Position numbers and translations under genes: made by a program
Notes under the pieces: model-generated
Told to the model about the DNA's origin: nothing
The model's input: only the letters and a program-made list of their open reading frames with translations
Databases searched by the model: none
In this document: in pieces, positions 52,516-61,104 of the stretch
How the letters are laid out: every line of letters begins with the position of its first letter
Numbering within the stretch: the stretch's first letter is position 1
Origin: Carboxylicivirga sp.
Lineage (GTDB): Bacteria; Bacteroidota; Bacteroidia; Bacteroidales; Marinilabiliaceae
Length of the DNA: 64,000 nt
Reading direction: 5' to 3'
Assembly (NCBI GenBank): GCA_025210475.1
Contig: JAOARW010000104.1
Location: 62,001-126,000 of the forward strand

Positions 52516-54159
52516 TTATTCAGTTATTACCTGTATAACCAATCCGGGAGCAGAAATATCATTGGCTTCGTTTTCGGAAGTACCTATATCATTGATCAAC
52601 TGACCAGTTAGTACAATATGTTGTTCTCTGATACTGACTTTATTTGTTATATCAATAGCAGCTTTAGCCAGCAGATCTTGCGCAAATACCTTGATGTTTT
52701 CAGGAAGTGGCTTTTCAAATTGCAGGTGCAGTGAAGCATAATGACCAAAGACACCAATTGGCGTATCAACAGTTACGTCAGTCATAGAAATATCGGCTTT
52801 CGGCTCGAGCCAACTTTTGTCGGGTGTTACGCGCCCTTCGGATGCAATGGCTATTGCGCCATTCGGAAATTTTGAAGCCATTACATATGGAGCCAGTCCC
52901 TTAGTTTGTACTTTAGGCAAAGCGATATTACGACTCATAATGGCCGGAGCACTTTGTCGTACCATTTTACCGTGTGAGGGAGCATACCAGGTGTGGTGTC
53001 TTTCAAAAACAATGCTGTCAATTAAATTGTGATCTGAATAATGATAGCTACCATAACCGGCTTCCATTGGTGGTGCTATTCTTTGCCACCGGGCAAAACG
53101 ATCCATCTCACTTAAGCGACGGTCCACATGGCGATCACCGGCAATTTGTGCGTGATAATCCTGACCTTTATATAGGCGTGGCGTATTCATGGGGTGACGT
53201 TTAACCGCAACGGTTAAGCCTAAGGCAGCGGCTATGTTACAATCGTCCTGAACGTTCAAAAAAGCCTTGTATTCTGCCTTGCCGGCTGTATGTGTTAAAA
53301 TATCATGAACTCGCCCCAGGGTTACCGTACTAACCAATAGGGGGGCCGCATCGTAAGTTCGAAAGACATCGGTATTTTTTATAACATCAAATGATTTGAT
53401 AGCTTTTTGAGATTTCTTGTTCAACGTTGTGCCAGCCTCTGATTGTAATTGCTGAGTAACCTGATTTGTTAAACTGTAAACCGATGGATAATAGTCCAGA
53501 TTGGGCACATTCCATAACGAATTCAGCGGGCCGGTTCCTGTTATGTGTTCGAGCCATAATTCAGGATATAGTTTCTTTTTTATCTGACAGGCATAATATT
53601 GCGAAATATCGCCGCCATCAATTTTCCAGTATTCAATACCGGCATCTTTGCTCCAACTGATCAGTTCGAGCATCTTCTCTTGAGATAAATTTCCTCTGAA
53701 CCATAAACCCAAACCTTTCCATCCCAATGCTTTAATGTCGGTGTTCATTTGTTTAATACGATTCTTGGGAGTGAGGTGTGCATAACGAGGGAAATCCAAA
53801 GTGTCCATTATATTTGTGAAAAAGGTATTTTTAGTCAGGTGCTTATCTTGCCAGCCATGATCGATTAAAAAGTAAAAATCACTTCTTGTTTTTGGTAACA
53901 TCACCACAGCCATGCCATTATTGCCAAAAATACTCTCTTCGTTTAACTCATCGCGTGCTGCCTGATTTGTGAATATTTTCTGAGCATCGGGAACGGAAAC
54001 TGCCTGGCCTTTATTGATAAGGTAATTTTGCCAATACCAGGTACACCAGTAATTGGGAGATTGTCCTGCCTTTTCCGGAACTAAATTGATTTCTTCATTA
54101 GGTGAGGAGCAGCCACCTGTTAACAGCACAAGAAATAGTATTCTAACTAAAAGGTTCAT
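52516..54159 (-). CDS. GH27/36-like glycoside hydrolase lipoprotein
   Basis: The 547-residue protein has a near-consensus lipobox (FLVLLTGGC, Cys 17). Segments of clan GH-D alpha-galactosidases are visible: FLIDHGWQ (about 97-104, compare DDGWQ), the Gly-Leu-Trp strand LGWKGLGLWFRG (145-156) and WKIDGGD (178-184), where Asp 181 would be the nucleophile. The C-terminal part is a beta-sandwich, as in the family. Exact substrate specificity and the acid/base are not certain. It stands alone, without a SusC/SusD pair. Confidence 0.7.
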   Translation of the reverse strand: MNLLVRILFLVLLTGGCSSPNEEINLVPEKAGQSPNYWCTWYWQNYLINKGQAVSVPDAQKIFTNQAARDELNEESIFGNNGMAVVMLPKTRSDFYFLIDHGWQDKHLTKNTFFTNIMDTLDFPRYAHLTPKNRIKQMNTDIKALGWKGLGLWFRGNLSQEKMLELISWSKDAGIEYWKIDGGDISQYYACQIKKKLYPELWLEHITGTGPLNSLWNVPNLDYYPSVYSLTNQVTQQLQSEAGTTLNKKSQKAIKSFDVIKNTDVFRTYDAAPLLVSTVTLGRVHDILTHTAGKAEYKAFLNVQDDCNIAAALGLTVAVKRHPMNTPRLYKGQDYHAQIAGDRHVDRRLSEMDRFARWQRIAPPMEAGYGSYHYSDHNLIDSIVFERHHTWYAPSHGKMVRQSAPAIMSRNIALPKVQTKGLAPYVMASKFPNGAIAIASEGRVTPDKSWLEPKADISMTDVTVDTPIGVFGHYASLHLQFEKPLPENIKVFAQDLLAKAAIDITNKVSIREQHIVLTGQLINDIGTSENEANDISAPGLVIQVITE

Positions 54160-54422
54160 CGTATCGATTCTTGAGTAAGTTATTCGTGTTGCGAAGTATT
54201 ATTTTGCAAGATGTTTGATTCTGTTCATATTTTGCATTCTATATTTATGGGCAGTTTCGTATTGCCCTAAATTTAAATAGCAATAATCTCATTTTATTTT
54301 CCATCCAGCGTGTTTTGTAATTCATCAATTAGATCTGCTTCAATAAGGTCGGATAATTGATGGTTTATAATGTTAAATGACTTTACAATTATTGGTTCAT
54401 TCCAGGAGAAAGAATATAGATC

Positions 54423-55082
54423 TTATTGTATAGTTTTGAATGAGAAATATTTTTTGAACCTTAAACGTGCCTTTTTTTGCCGTCTGGATTCATCATTCAG
54501 GTCATTGACCAATAAATGGAGATCATTAGTTAGCTGATTAATTTGTTCTGTTGATATTTCCAATGAATCCAATTCGAAATGAGTTTTCATTGTTTCAAAG
54601 GATATTTTACTATTTGAAACATTGTAGTTATTAAGATAAAAGATTTCTTTTACAAGTCTGCCATTTCGATAAATATCTACCGAGCGAATACCTATAATAA
54701 TTTCGGTAATGGGGATGGGTTTTAAAAACAGCCCAAAAACAATATCTGAAAGACCAAATATGGCTAGGGTATAGATAATAATGATTTTTAAATCTTGATC
54801 TAATTTAAAATTTGACTGAAGTATGTAAAAGACAATAGCAGATACGATCATAGCTACACCAAATGCAAGATTCTTTTTTGCATTTGGTTTATCAAATTTA
54901 CTCTTGATAAAATAACGCTTTCCTTTAGAATGTATACGTTTAAAAAGTGTTGACTGGCGATAAATGGAATGTATAGCTAAAATGCTTACAAGTACGATAT
55001 AATATTCTAAGCCATTGGTAACAAAATGATTTAAGACCAAATAAAAAATAAATGCCAGTATGATTCTATATTCTTTAGTCAT
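54423..55082 (-). CDS. Hypothetical membrane protein with possible lost C-terminus
   Basis: This 219-residue protein has four hydrophobic helices (about 7-35, 70-88, 97-118) and a cytosolic tail ending in charged residues (SRRQKKARLRFKKYF). No family is known. After the TAA stop at 54423 the same frame stays open for 42 more codons to TAA 54294 with protein-like content (SDLIEADLIDELQNTL). This raises the possibility that the stop arose by mutation. It follows the next gene by 22 bases. Confidence 0.6.
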   Translation of the reverse strand: MTKEYRIILAFIFYLVLNHFVTNGLEYYIVLVSILAIHSIYRQSTLFKRIHSKGKRYFIKSKFDKPNAKKNLAFGVAMIVSAIVFYILQSNFKLDQDLKIIIIYTLAIFGLSDIVFGLFLKPIPITEIIIGIRSVDIYRNGRLVKEIFYLNNYNVSNSKISFETMKTHFELDSLEISTEQINQLTNDLHLLVNDLNDESRRQKKARLRFKKYFSFKTIQ

Positions 55083-55104
55083 TATAATAAATTTAATGAA
55101 GTTA

Positions 55105-55470
55105 CTAATTCTTGCAGTTCCAAATCAGAGGTATTGGTAAAAGGCAGATAAGGACAATAATTGCATAAGGTGAAAAGAAGACAAAATCGGACAAACTATT
55201 TTCAAATACGATGTGTTTGAAGTACTCAATCGTCATAATTATATTCCATAATCCCAAGCCGATGAAATAGAAAAGTTCCTTTTTTAGCCTTGCCCTTTTG
55301 ATTAATGAAATGAGCGAAATGATTAGCCAGAATAAGACTGAAAACCCGAGGTAAAAAACCATTATAAATGAAATCCATGCATGATCAGATGTCCATAGGT
55401 AGTTTAAAATAAAAGTTACACAATTTAGTAACAAAAAGGTTAATAAGGTTTTTAATCTAAAATATTTCAT
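55105..55470 (-). CDS. Hypothetical small membrane protein
   Basis: The 121 residues hold four membrane helices with short loops and no motif I recognise. It is co-directional with the gene at 54423-55082, 22 bases away, and the two are probably an operon. Confidence 0.55.
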   Translation of the reverse strand: MKYFRLKTLLTFLLLNCVTFILNYLWTSDHAWISFIMVFYLGFSVLFWLIISLISLIKRARLKKELFYFIGLGLWNIIMTIEYFKHIVFENSLSDFVFFSPYAIIVLICLLPIPLIWNCKN

Positions 55471-55646
55471 GAGCTCGTTTATATCTCAATTAAATAATCA
55501 AACTCTTAAAAATACCATAATATATTACAATACAAGCTATTGATAAATGCAAATTATCAATAGCCTGTAAATATTTAATTTTCTCAGACGATGTTTAGTA
55601 TTAACCCGATTTAAATTTCTGAGTCTCGAAAATTAATGTCGGCTTA

Positions 55647-56726
55647 TTAATTATTTTGATGAGTGGTAGCCATTGCTGAGAGATTTTTATAGAAATCAAG
55701 TAACTGTGGAATGTAGTGCTCAAATGTGGGGTAAACGCTTCGTTGTTGCTCGTAGATATAGAGTTGTTTGGCTAATACGGTTACCCATCCAAAACCCATC
55801 TTTTTGTCCTGATTAATGGTATTGGCAATCACATTATTATTAAAGTTATGATCGTTGAGGTATTTTATGACAATGGCTCTTACCAGGGCTTCATTCAACA
55901 TTATTTGCCACTTTCCATAAGCCTGACCTACCATTAGGTCTTTCACCAAAGGGTAAAGGGAATTGCCATATGCTTCAAACTCATTCTCATATTGAGCCAA
56001 TAAGGGGTTGACAAATGAATGAGCGTATTCGTGAACGACAAATGGCAGGCAATTTTCCTTTGAATAAGCTGGAATTCCATTTCCATCAAATGCCCATGTA
56101 CCTATAACGACGTAAGTCTGGGTCTTTCCTTTTTCTGTTTGGTTTGTTACGCAGTAACAGTGATCGCCGGTGCCAAGGCTCACAATAATTTTAAGTTTTT
56201 GCGAGCTGCTTTCTCCAAAGAATTTAGTAATCCATGCCGTATCAAACGACCCGATTACTGGTTGGAAATGCTCAGCAGTGGAATCAAACAAAGTTTGGTT
56301 TTGCTTGAAAAAATCAACGCAACGAGTCTCTTGATAAAAGAGCTTAAGAAGCCTGGTAAACTCACTGGCCGATTCATTATTCCATCTGTCAGGGGGTGTT
56401 TTTGAAAAATCAACAAGCGGATTTAATTGAGCATCTAATGATAGCGCCATACTAATTACAGCATCATAAGATATGCCTTGGGTTTGACGAAGCTGTTGAG
56501 TATATCCAATTAAGGGATGAGGTTGATGGTGTGCGAAATGCTCTGCTACTCGTTTGGTATATGTCTCGTATTTAGTTGAATTATATTCCGGATGGCCAGC
56601 TAAACGAAACACAATACTCAAGAGCTCTACATTTTGGTTAATTCTTAAAAAATCGACCGAAGCAGGGGTATTGGCCATTAATGACAGGTTGGAAAATATC
56701 AAAAGGGCTAAAGTCATTTTTTTCAT
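55647..56726 (-). CDS. DUF4932-like exported protein with HEYAH metalloprotease-like motif
   Basis: The 359-residue protein has a signal peptide (LALLIFSNLSLMANT), a helical domain and HEYAH at 232-236 with E249 as a possible third ligand, the gluzincin-like pattern. Its family is known as DUF4932 in databases I recall. A single active metal site and the Bacteroidota-type leader suggest a secreted peptidase, but no substrate is known. It is followed by hypothetical membrane genes. Confidence 0.78.
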   Translation of the reverse strand: MKKMTLALLIFSNLSLMANTPASVDFLRINQNVELLSIVFRLAGHPEYNSTKYETYTKRVAEHFAHHQPHPLIGYTQQLRQTQGISYDAVISMALSLDAQLNPLVDFSKTPPDRWNNESASEFTRLLKLFYQETRCVDFFKQNQTLFDSTAEHFQPVIGSFDTAWITKFFGESSSQKLKIIVSLGTGDHCYCVTNQTEKGKTQTYVVIGTWAFDGNGIPAYSKENCLPFVVHEYAHSFVNPLLAQYENEFEAYGNSLYPLVKDLMVGQAYGKWQIMLNEALVRAIVIKYLNDHNFNNNVIANTINQDKKMGFGWVTVLAKQLYIYEQQRSVYPTFEHYIPQLLDFYKNLSAMATTHQNN

Positions 56727-56841
56727 TATAGGATGATTTTGTAGAAAAGCACCTAAGTATAGGCATGTGTATCTCAGGTACTGAACCAGGTTAGTACTTT
56801 TAGTTATAAAAATTAATAAGGTTAATTCTAAGAAGAGGGTG

Positions 56842-57405
56842 TTAACTGATAAATTTTATCGGGTTGTAATAGTATAGTTTTAGTTTGCCTTTCCGAATCG
56901 CGAAACAAACATAAATGGGATAAATAATATTGACCAGGTAAATACAAGCGATAACGGGCAGAAAGTAAAAGGCACCAGGTAAGTGCATAATAGCATATAT
57001 TCCCCACATAGTTAAAGAAAGATAAATCAAAATAGTCCAGAAAATCTGAAAGTTAATCACATTGATACCTTGTTCGTTGAGGTGCATTATTTTCTGGCGA
57101 TTACCATACCAAAGTATTAATGGAACGATCAGCCCTGCAATAGGATTGAATATATTGAGCAGCACAGATAAATGGAAGTTCCTGATAAATTTTTCATTAT
57201 AACTTTTACCATAATCAATCAAATCTTCGGTATCAACACCTAGTGCTTTGCAGATACAATTAATGGTTTCACCCCTGGGCTGTGTTTCATTTTTTTCGAT
57301 TCGCTGAAGCGTCCGTAGGTTTATACTGGCCAGGTCAGATAGTTTTTCTTGCGATAGTCCTTTTCGTTTTCTGATGGTTGCGATTTTGGAACCAATTGTC
57401 TCCAT
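56842..57405 (-). CDS. XRE-type regulator fused to a membrane domain
   Basis: From ATG 57405 this 187-residue protein has a helix-turn-helix (IATIRKRKGLSQEKLSDLA, NLRTLQRIEKNETQP) followed by about four membrane helices. One of these (FWTILIYLSLTMWGIY) follows a DUF4870-like segment (IVPLILWYGNRQKIMHLNEQG split as IVPLILWYGN and RQKIMHLNEQG). Membrane anchoring of an XRE regulator is unusual and suggests transcription control by membrane state. TTG 57429 is not a likely start. No adjacent target gene is evident. Confidence 0.85.
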   Translation of the reverse strand: METIGSKIATIRKRKGLSQEKLSDLASINLRTLQRIEKNETQPRGETINCICKALGVDTEDLIDYGKSYNEKFIRNFHLSVLLNIFNPIAGLIVPLILWYGNRQKIMHLNEQGINVINFQIFWTILIYLSLTMWGIYAIMHLPGAFYFLPVIACIYLVNIIYPIYVCFAIRKGKLKLYYYNPIKFIS

Positions 57406-57569
57406 AGTTTTAGATTTGATCTCGGTCAAATGTAGAATATTATTGATTTGAGTCCTACGGTTTTTCTATGACATTCTTACGGCACGTTTGTTAGTTGTCA
57501 GAATATGAATTGCTTGTGTTTGTTTATTTCTTGTTTGATAAATTGATTTTAACAAATCGGCTTATAATA

Positions 57570-57610
57570 AACAAGAGGCAATAGTTACTTTCAAACCATT
57601 GCCTCTTGTT
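57570..57610 (-). terminator. Hairpin downstream of the fucosidase gene
   Basis: Perfect 13-base arms (57570-57582, 57598-57610) with a 15-base loop lie 22 bases after the fucosidase stop. The T tract is weak, so termination is only likely. Confidence 0.55.
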
Positions 57611-57632
57611 AAATAAGCTGTTTTTATATTAT

Positions 57633-58682
57633 CTACTTCTTCTCTTTGCGCAACATTTCCCCAACCTCAAGTAGTATTTCTTGCGAAGGAAGTGGTACAC
57701 GTCCGAGGCCATCGGGACCAATATTCAGCAATAGGTTACCACCATTCCCATTAATCTCCTTTAGCTTATTGTAAACTGTTTCGGGCGATTTCCAATTATC
57801 ATCGCTTAGCTTATAGCCCCACGACTTGTTCATGGTGTAGCATGCTTCCCATTCGTAGCTCACTTTATTCTTCAGATGTTCTTGCTCTGGTGTGCCAAAA
57901 TCCTTTTTAAATATACTGCGTTTAGCTACCCGGTTGTTAATAATTATTTCGGGTTTCAAATCCCTGATGTAATTATAAAGATCGATACCAACATCGTTGT
58001 TCCACCATTCAACCCAGTCTCCATCAAACCATAGAATATCAGTATCGTAGTTGGTAATCAATTCCTTTATCTGGTTTTTCATGTATTTGATATAGGCGTC
58101 TCTTTGTCCCGCTTTCATTTGAACCTGCCCCCAATGATTCCAGCCATTATTGCCCGAAGCATTACGTTGTTGTGAGTTATGGTGCCAATCGATAATACTG
58201 TAGTAGGTGCCAAATTTAATTCCCTGTTTTTTACAGGCTTCGCTTAGTTCGGCTAATATATCGCGCTTAAATGGTGTGTTGGCAACGTCAAAGTTCGTGT
58301 ATTCACTGTCCCATAGGCAAAAGCCTTCATGGTGTTTGGTGGTTATCACCAGGTATTTCATACCGGCTTTTTTAGCCAATATTGCTATTTGGTCAGCGTT
58401 AAACTCCGAAGGATTAAAAGTATGGGTTAGCATGGCATAATCCTGAGCTGCAATATCGGCATTGGCCTGTATCCATTCAGCATAGCCACTTATGGTATCG
58501 TTTTGCCAAACACCTCCCAATTGACTGTAAAGTCCGAAATGAATAAACATTCCATATTTAGCTTCGGTAAACCAATTCATCCGCTTGACATATTCCTTTT
58601 CCGATTCCTGGGTGTAATCAGTCGTTTGTGCCTTGGTAAGTAATCCCAATAAGAGAATTGTAATACAAAAAAGGGTTCTCAT
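57633..58682 (-). CDS. GH29 alpha-L-fucosidase
   Basis: This 349-residue exported enzyme (signal peptide ending LTKAQ) removes alpha-linked L-fucose. The catalytic domain shows YGMFIHFGLYS, YLVITTKHHEGFCLWDS, FDVANTPFKRD, FGTYYSIIDWHH and the nucleophile Asp 220 in DILWFDGDW. Length matches the short GH29 type without a C-terminal beta-sandwich. The acid/base cannot be assigned. It is not near any SusC/SusD genes. Confidence 0.93.
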   Translation of the reverse strand: MRTLFCITILLLGLLTKAQTTDYTQESEKEYVKRMNWFTEAKYGMFIHFGLYSQLGGVWQNDTISGYAEWIQANADIAAQDYAMLTHTFNPSEFNADQIAILAKKAGMKYLVITTKHHEGFCLWDSEYTNFDVANTPFKRDILAELSEACKKQGIKFGTYYSIIDWHHNSQQRNASGNNGWNHWGQVQMKAGQRDAYIKYMKNQIKELITNYDTDILWFDGDWVEWWNNDVGIDLYNYIRDLKPEIIINNRVAKRSIFKKDFGTPEQEHLKNKVSYEWEACYTMNKSWGYKLSDDNWKSPETVYNKLKEINGNGGNLLLNIGPDGLGRVPLPSQEILLEVGEMLRKEKK

Positions 58683-59015
58683 CTATTTAATTTTAAGGTT
58701 ATAACTCAATTTTATTATCGAACTAAAAAATATTTTTCAGCCAACAATGCTGCAATATAGCAGTTTCAGCAGATAAGTAATTGAAGCTGAACATTTATTC
58801 CAGTTTTTCGAACAGAAAGAGCTCGGATTGAACGAACTTCTTACTCTTTGTCTTGTTTAAATAATATCTACTTGTCGTTGTTAACTTTTCCATTGTGGTT
58901 GTCAGGAAAATCGATTGACTGACTTAAGAAAACGTTCTGTTGGTCAATACCTGGTGGCGATTAATTGTGATTTTTATTAAATTGTTAATACACTATTAAT
59001 TAATAACCGTTTACA
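58683..59015. other. Divergent intergenic region
   Basis: No gene, promoter or repeat was identified with confidence in these 333 bases between the fucosidase gene and the gene at 59016. Confidence 0.5.
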
Positions 59016-59825
59016 ATGAAAACAACAAATAAGCTATTAAAATGGCACACCCTTTTGTTATTCAGTCTTATCAGTGTGATGGTTACTTCTCAAACCCGCA
59101 GGGAAGTTCAGTTTTCTCTGGATACTTTGTATAAATCGCATAAACGATTGCAAAGTGATTACCGCAAATTACTCAATCAGTGGAAAGTTTATGATGCCTT
59201 TTATTTGCATGTTAAAGCAAATGTTTTGGATAAGGAATTTATAAACGAGCCCATTGATAATGGTATCGAGATGTTTAACAAATCGTGGAGTGGCGTGGCC
59301 TCGCGGATGGAGCTGTTCGAAGATTCTACCATCTATCTGATTGATTCGCTTAATCAACTGACGGAGCAGAACCTGAAGTTGATGGCACAGAATGAAACAT
59401 ATCTGCGCTTGCTCACCGGCTCCTTAAAGGAGGCGGCTTATCCCAACACCGAAAAAGAGTTGATTGGAACCTGGCAACTTTACCTCAATCCCATGCAGGT
59501 GGAAGGTAAGGCGTATAAATCTGGTATAATAAGCCACAACCCCTTTACCCATGCCGATTCTTTGCAACAATACAACATCCATCAGTTAGATGTATTGCCT
59601 GATGAGCTGGCGAACATCCACTTTAAAGACGGGCGCAAGCAGAAGTGCTTTTATGAAGTGGAGAATTTCAGCAGTAAAAAGCCATATACCATTCACTGTT
59701 CTAAACAGGATGATTTTAAAATGACGATTCACATTTCGCCCATGCCAACCGGTTTGGAAGTATCGTACGAAATACCATTGGATACAACCCAGGTCTTGTA
59801 TTTCCATGGCGTAATGAAACCGTGA
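59016..59825 (+). CDS. Hypothetical exported protein
   Basis: The 269-residue protein has a signal peptide (LLLFSLISVMVTSQ), a helical, coiled-coil-like N-terminal half (LYKSHKRLQSDYRKLLNQW, LIDSLNQLTEQNLKLMAQ) and a beta-rich C-terminal half (LIGTWQLYLNPMQVEG) that resembles a lipocalin-like domain. I know no function. A bidirectional hairpin (59838-59875) separates it from the convergent hydrolase gene. Confidence 0.65.
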   Translation: MKTTNKLLKWHTLLLFSLISVMVTSQTRREVQFSLDTLYKSHKRLQSDYRKLLNQWKVYDAFYLHVKANVLDKEFINEPIDNGIEMFNKSWSGVASRMELFEDSTIYLIDSLNQLTEQNLKLMAQNETYLRLLTGSLKEAAYPNTEKELIGTWQLYLNPMQVEGKAYKSGIISHNPFTHADSLQQYNIHQLDVLPDELANIHFKDGRKQKCFYEVENFSSKKPYTIHCSKQDDFKMTIHISPMPTGLEVSYEIPLDTTQVLYFHGVMKP

Positions 59826-59837
59826 ATACGGGAGAGC

Positions 59838-59878
59838 AGAGGATGCAAGAGTTAATTTTTAGTCTTGCATCCTCTTTT
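59838..59878 (+). terminator. Terminator of the gene at 59016
   Basis: Thirteen-base arms (59838-59850, 59863-59875) with a 12-base loop are followed by TTT. They lie 13 bases after the stop. Confidence 0.75.
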
Positions 59879-59898
59879 AAATTTCAGGTTTTAAATCT

Positions 59899-60966
59899 TT
59901 AAAAACGATAACCTGCTTTTTGAATGTCTTTTAATGTATTGATTGGCTTGGCAGGTTTAAGGTATTTATTCATGTGCTTGTAGATTTTCACCCTGATTTC
60001 TTTGGCCTTTTTAGTATCCATGCGGTCGAATGAATGGCCACCTGGTACTTCTTGATAAATTTCATATTGGAATTGCTTGTTGTCGGCTTTAAGCGATTTT
60101 ATCAAATGCTCAACTTCCAATACATGCACATCATTGTCGTTGGTATTGGTATGGATGAGTAATGGTGTGTTTTTAAACTTATGGGTATTCCAGGCAGGAG
60201 AGCGTCGACGGTATTCTTCCACATTTTCATGTGCCGATTGTCCGATATGATAATCCACTTCGTAGAGGGCCCGGTAATCGTCGTCGTAATACCCCATGCG
60301 AGCAACTAAATCGCTAACGGGCACACCTGCATAAGCCACTGCAAAGTCCTTAGGGTGGTTAAAAATATTAAAGAGTGTAATTAGCCCACCATGACTCCAA
60401 CCCATTATACCAACACGTTTTTCATCAATAAACGGGTAGTTTTCCAGCATGTAATTCTTGCTGGCAAATACATCTTCCACTTCCAGATCGCCGTAGTCAA
60501 TTTTCTTGTAATGACCTTTACCGTAGCCGGTGCTACCCCGATACTCAGCCGCAACCACCACATATCCCTGGCTAACAAGTTCACGTACAATATGGGTGTA
60601 ATAAGTAGTGAAATCGGCATGTACGCCGCCATGCGGCAATACCATTAAGGGATATTTTTTATTCGTGTCCAGATTTTTAGGAAAGAACAGGTATGACCAG
60701 AATTTGACTGGATTACCGGCCCCCAGTGCAGTCGGATTTTTCTCTTTCCATTTGGGCGGGCCATACATATATACTTTATCAATGTAGGCAATGTCATCGA
60801 GGCGTTGATGCCACATTAGATCATCCACCATTTTTTCAAGGCGGTCGAGGCGATGTTGCAGGTTCTCGTCATTTGATTTAATAAGGGATTCGATGGCATC
60901 AGATTGGCCAAAGGCAGTCATTGACATGGCCAGAAGAATAAATATTGACAGTAGAGCTTTTTTCAT
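59899..60966 (-). CDS. Exported prolyl-oligopeptidase-like (S9) hydrolase
   Basis: The 355-residue protein has a signal peptide (LSIFILLAMSMTAFGQ) and an alpha/beta-hydrolase domain of peptidase family S9: MVLPHGGVHADF, VVVAAEYRGSTGYGKG, the nucleophile elbow GWSHGG (Ser 191), the likely Asp at 277 or 279 in TNDNDV and His 311 in PGGHSFD. It lacks the beta-propeller of full S9 peptidases. It lies after the regulator gene at 61105 on the same strand. Confidence 0.88.
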   Translation of the reverse strand: MKKALLSIFILLAMSMTAFGQSDAIESLIKSNDENLQHRLDRLEKMVDDLMWHQRLDDIAYIDKVYMYGPPKWKEKNPTALGAGNPVKFWSYLFFPKNLDTNKKYPLMVLPHGGVHADFTTYYTHIVRELVSQGYVVVAAEYRGSTGYGKGHYKKIDYGDLEVEDVFASKNYMLENYPFIDEKRVGIMGWSHGGLITLFNIFNHPKDFAVAYAGVPVSDLVARMGYYDDDYRALYEVDYHIGQSAHENVEEYRRRSPAWNTHKFKNTPLLIHTNTNDNDVHVLEVEHLIKSLKADNKQFQYEIYQEVPGGHSFDRMDTKKAKEIRVKIYKHMNKYLKPAKPINTLKDIQKAGYRF

Positions 60967-61013
60967 TGCGATTGGATTTGATAAACGAAAATCTAAGTAA
61001 TAAAACTTTCGTG

Positions 61014-61072
61014 ATAGAATATACCCTTTGACTAACTTTCTTTTAGAAAATTGGTCAAAGGGTATATTCTAT
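61014..61072. repeat. Long perfect inverted repeat between the S9 hydrolase and regulator genes
   Basis: Two perfect 19-base arms (61014-61032 and 61054-61072) enclose a 21-base loop with an inner TTTC/GAAA pair. It can act as a terminator or as an RNA or protein site. The T tract is on the plus side, away from the two minus-strand genes. Confidence 0.7.
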
Positions 61073-61104
61073 TTCTTTTAATCGCAGCTCTTTATAAGCT
61101 TTTC

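Noticed and set aside
52516..60966. A polysaccharide utilisation locus
   Set aside because: There is no SusC/SusD pair and the glycosidase genes are on separate transcripts with unrelated genes between them.
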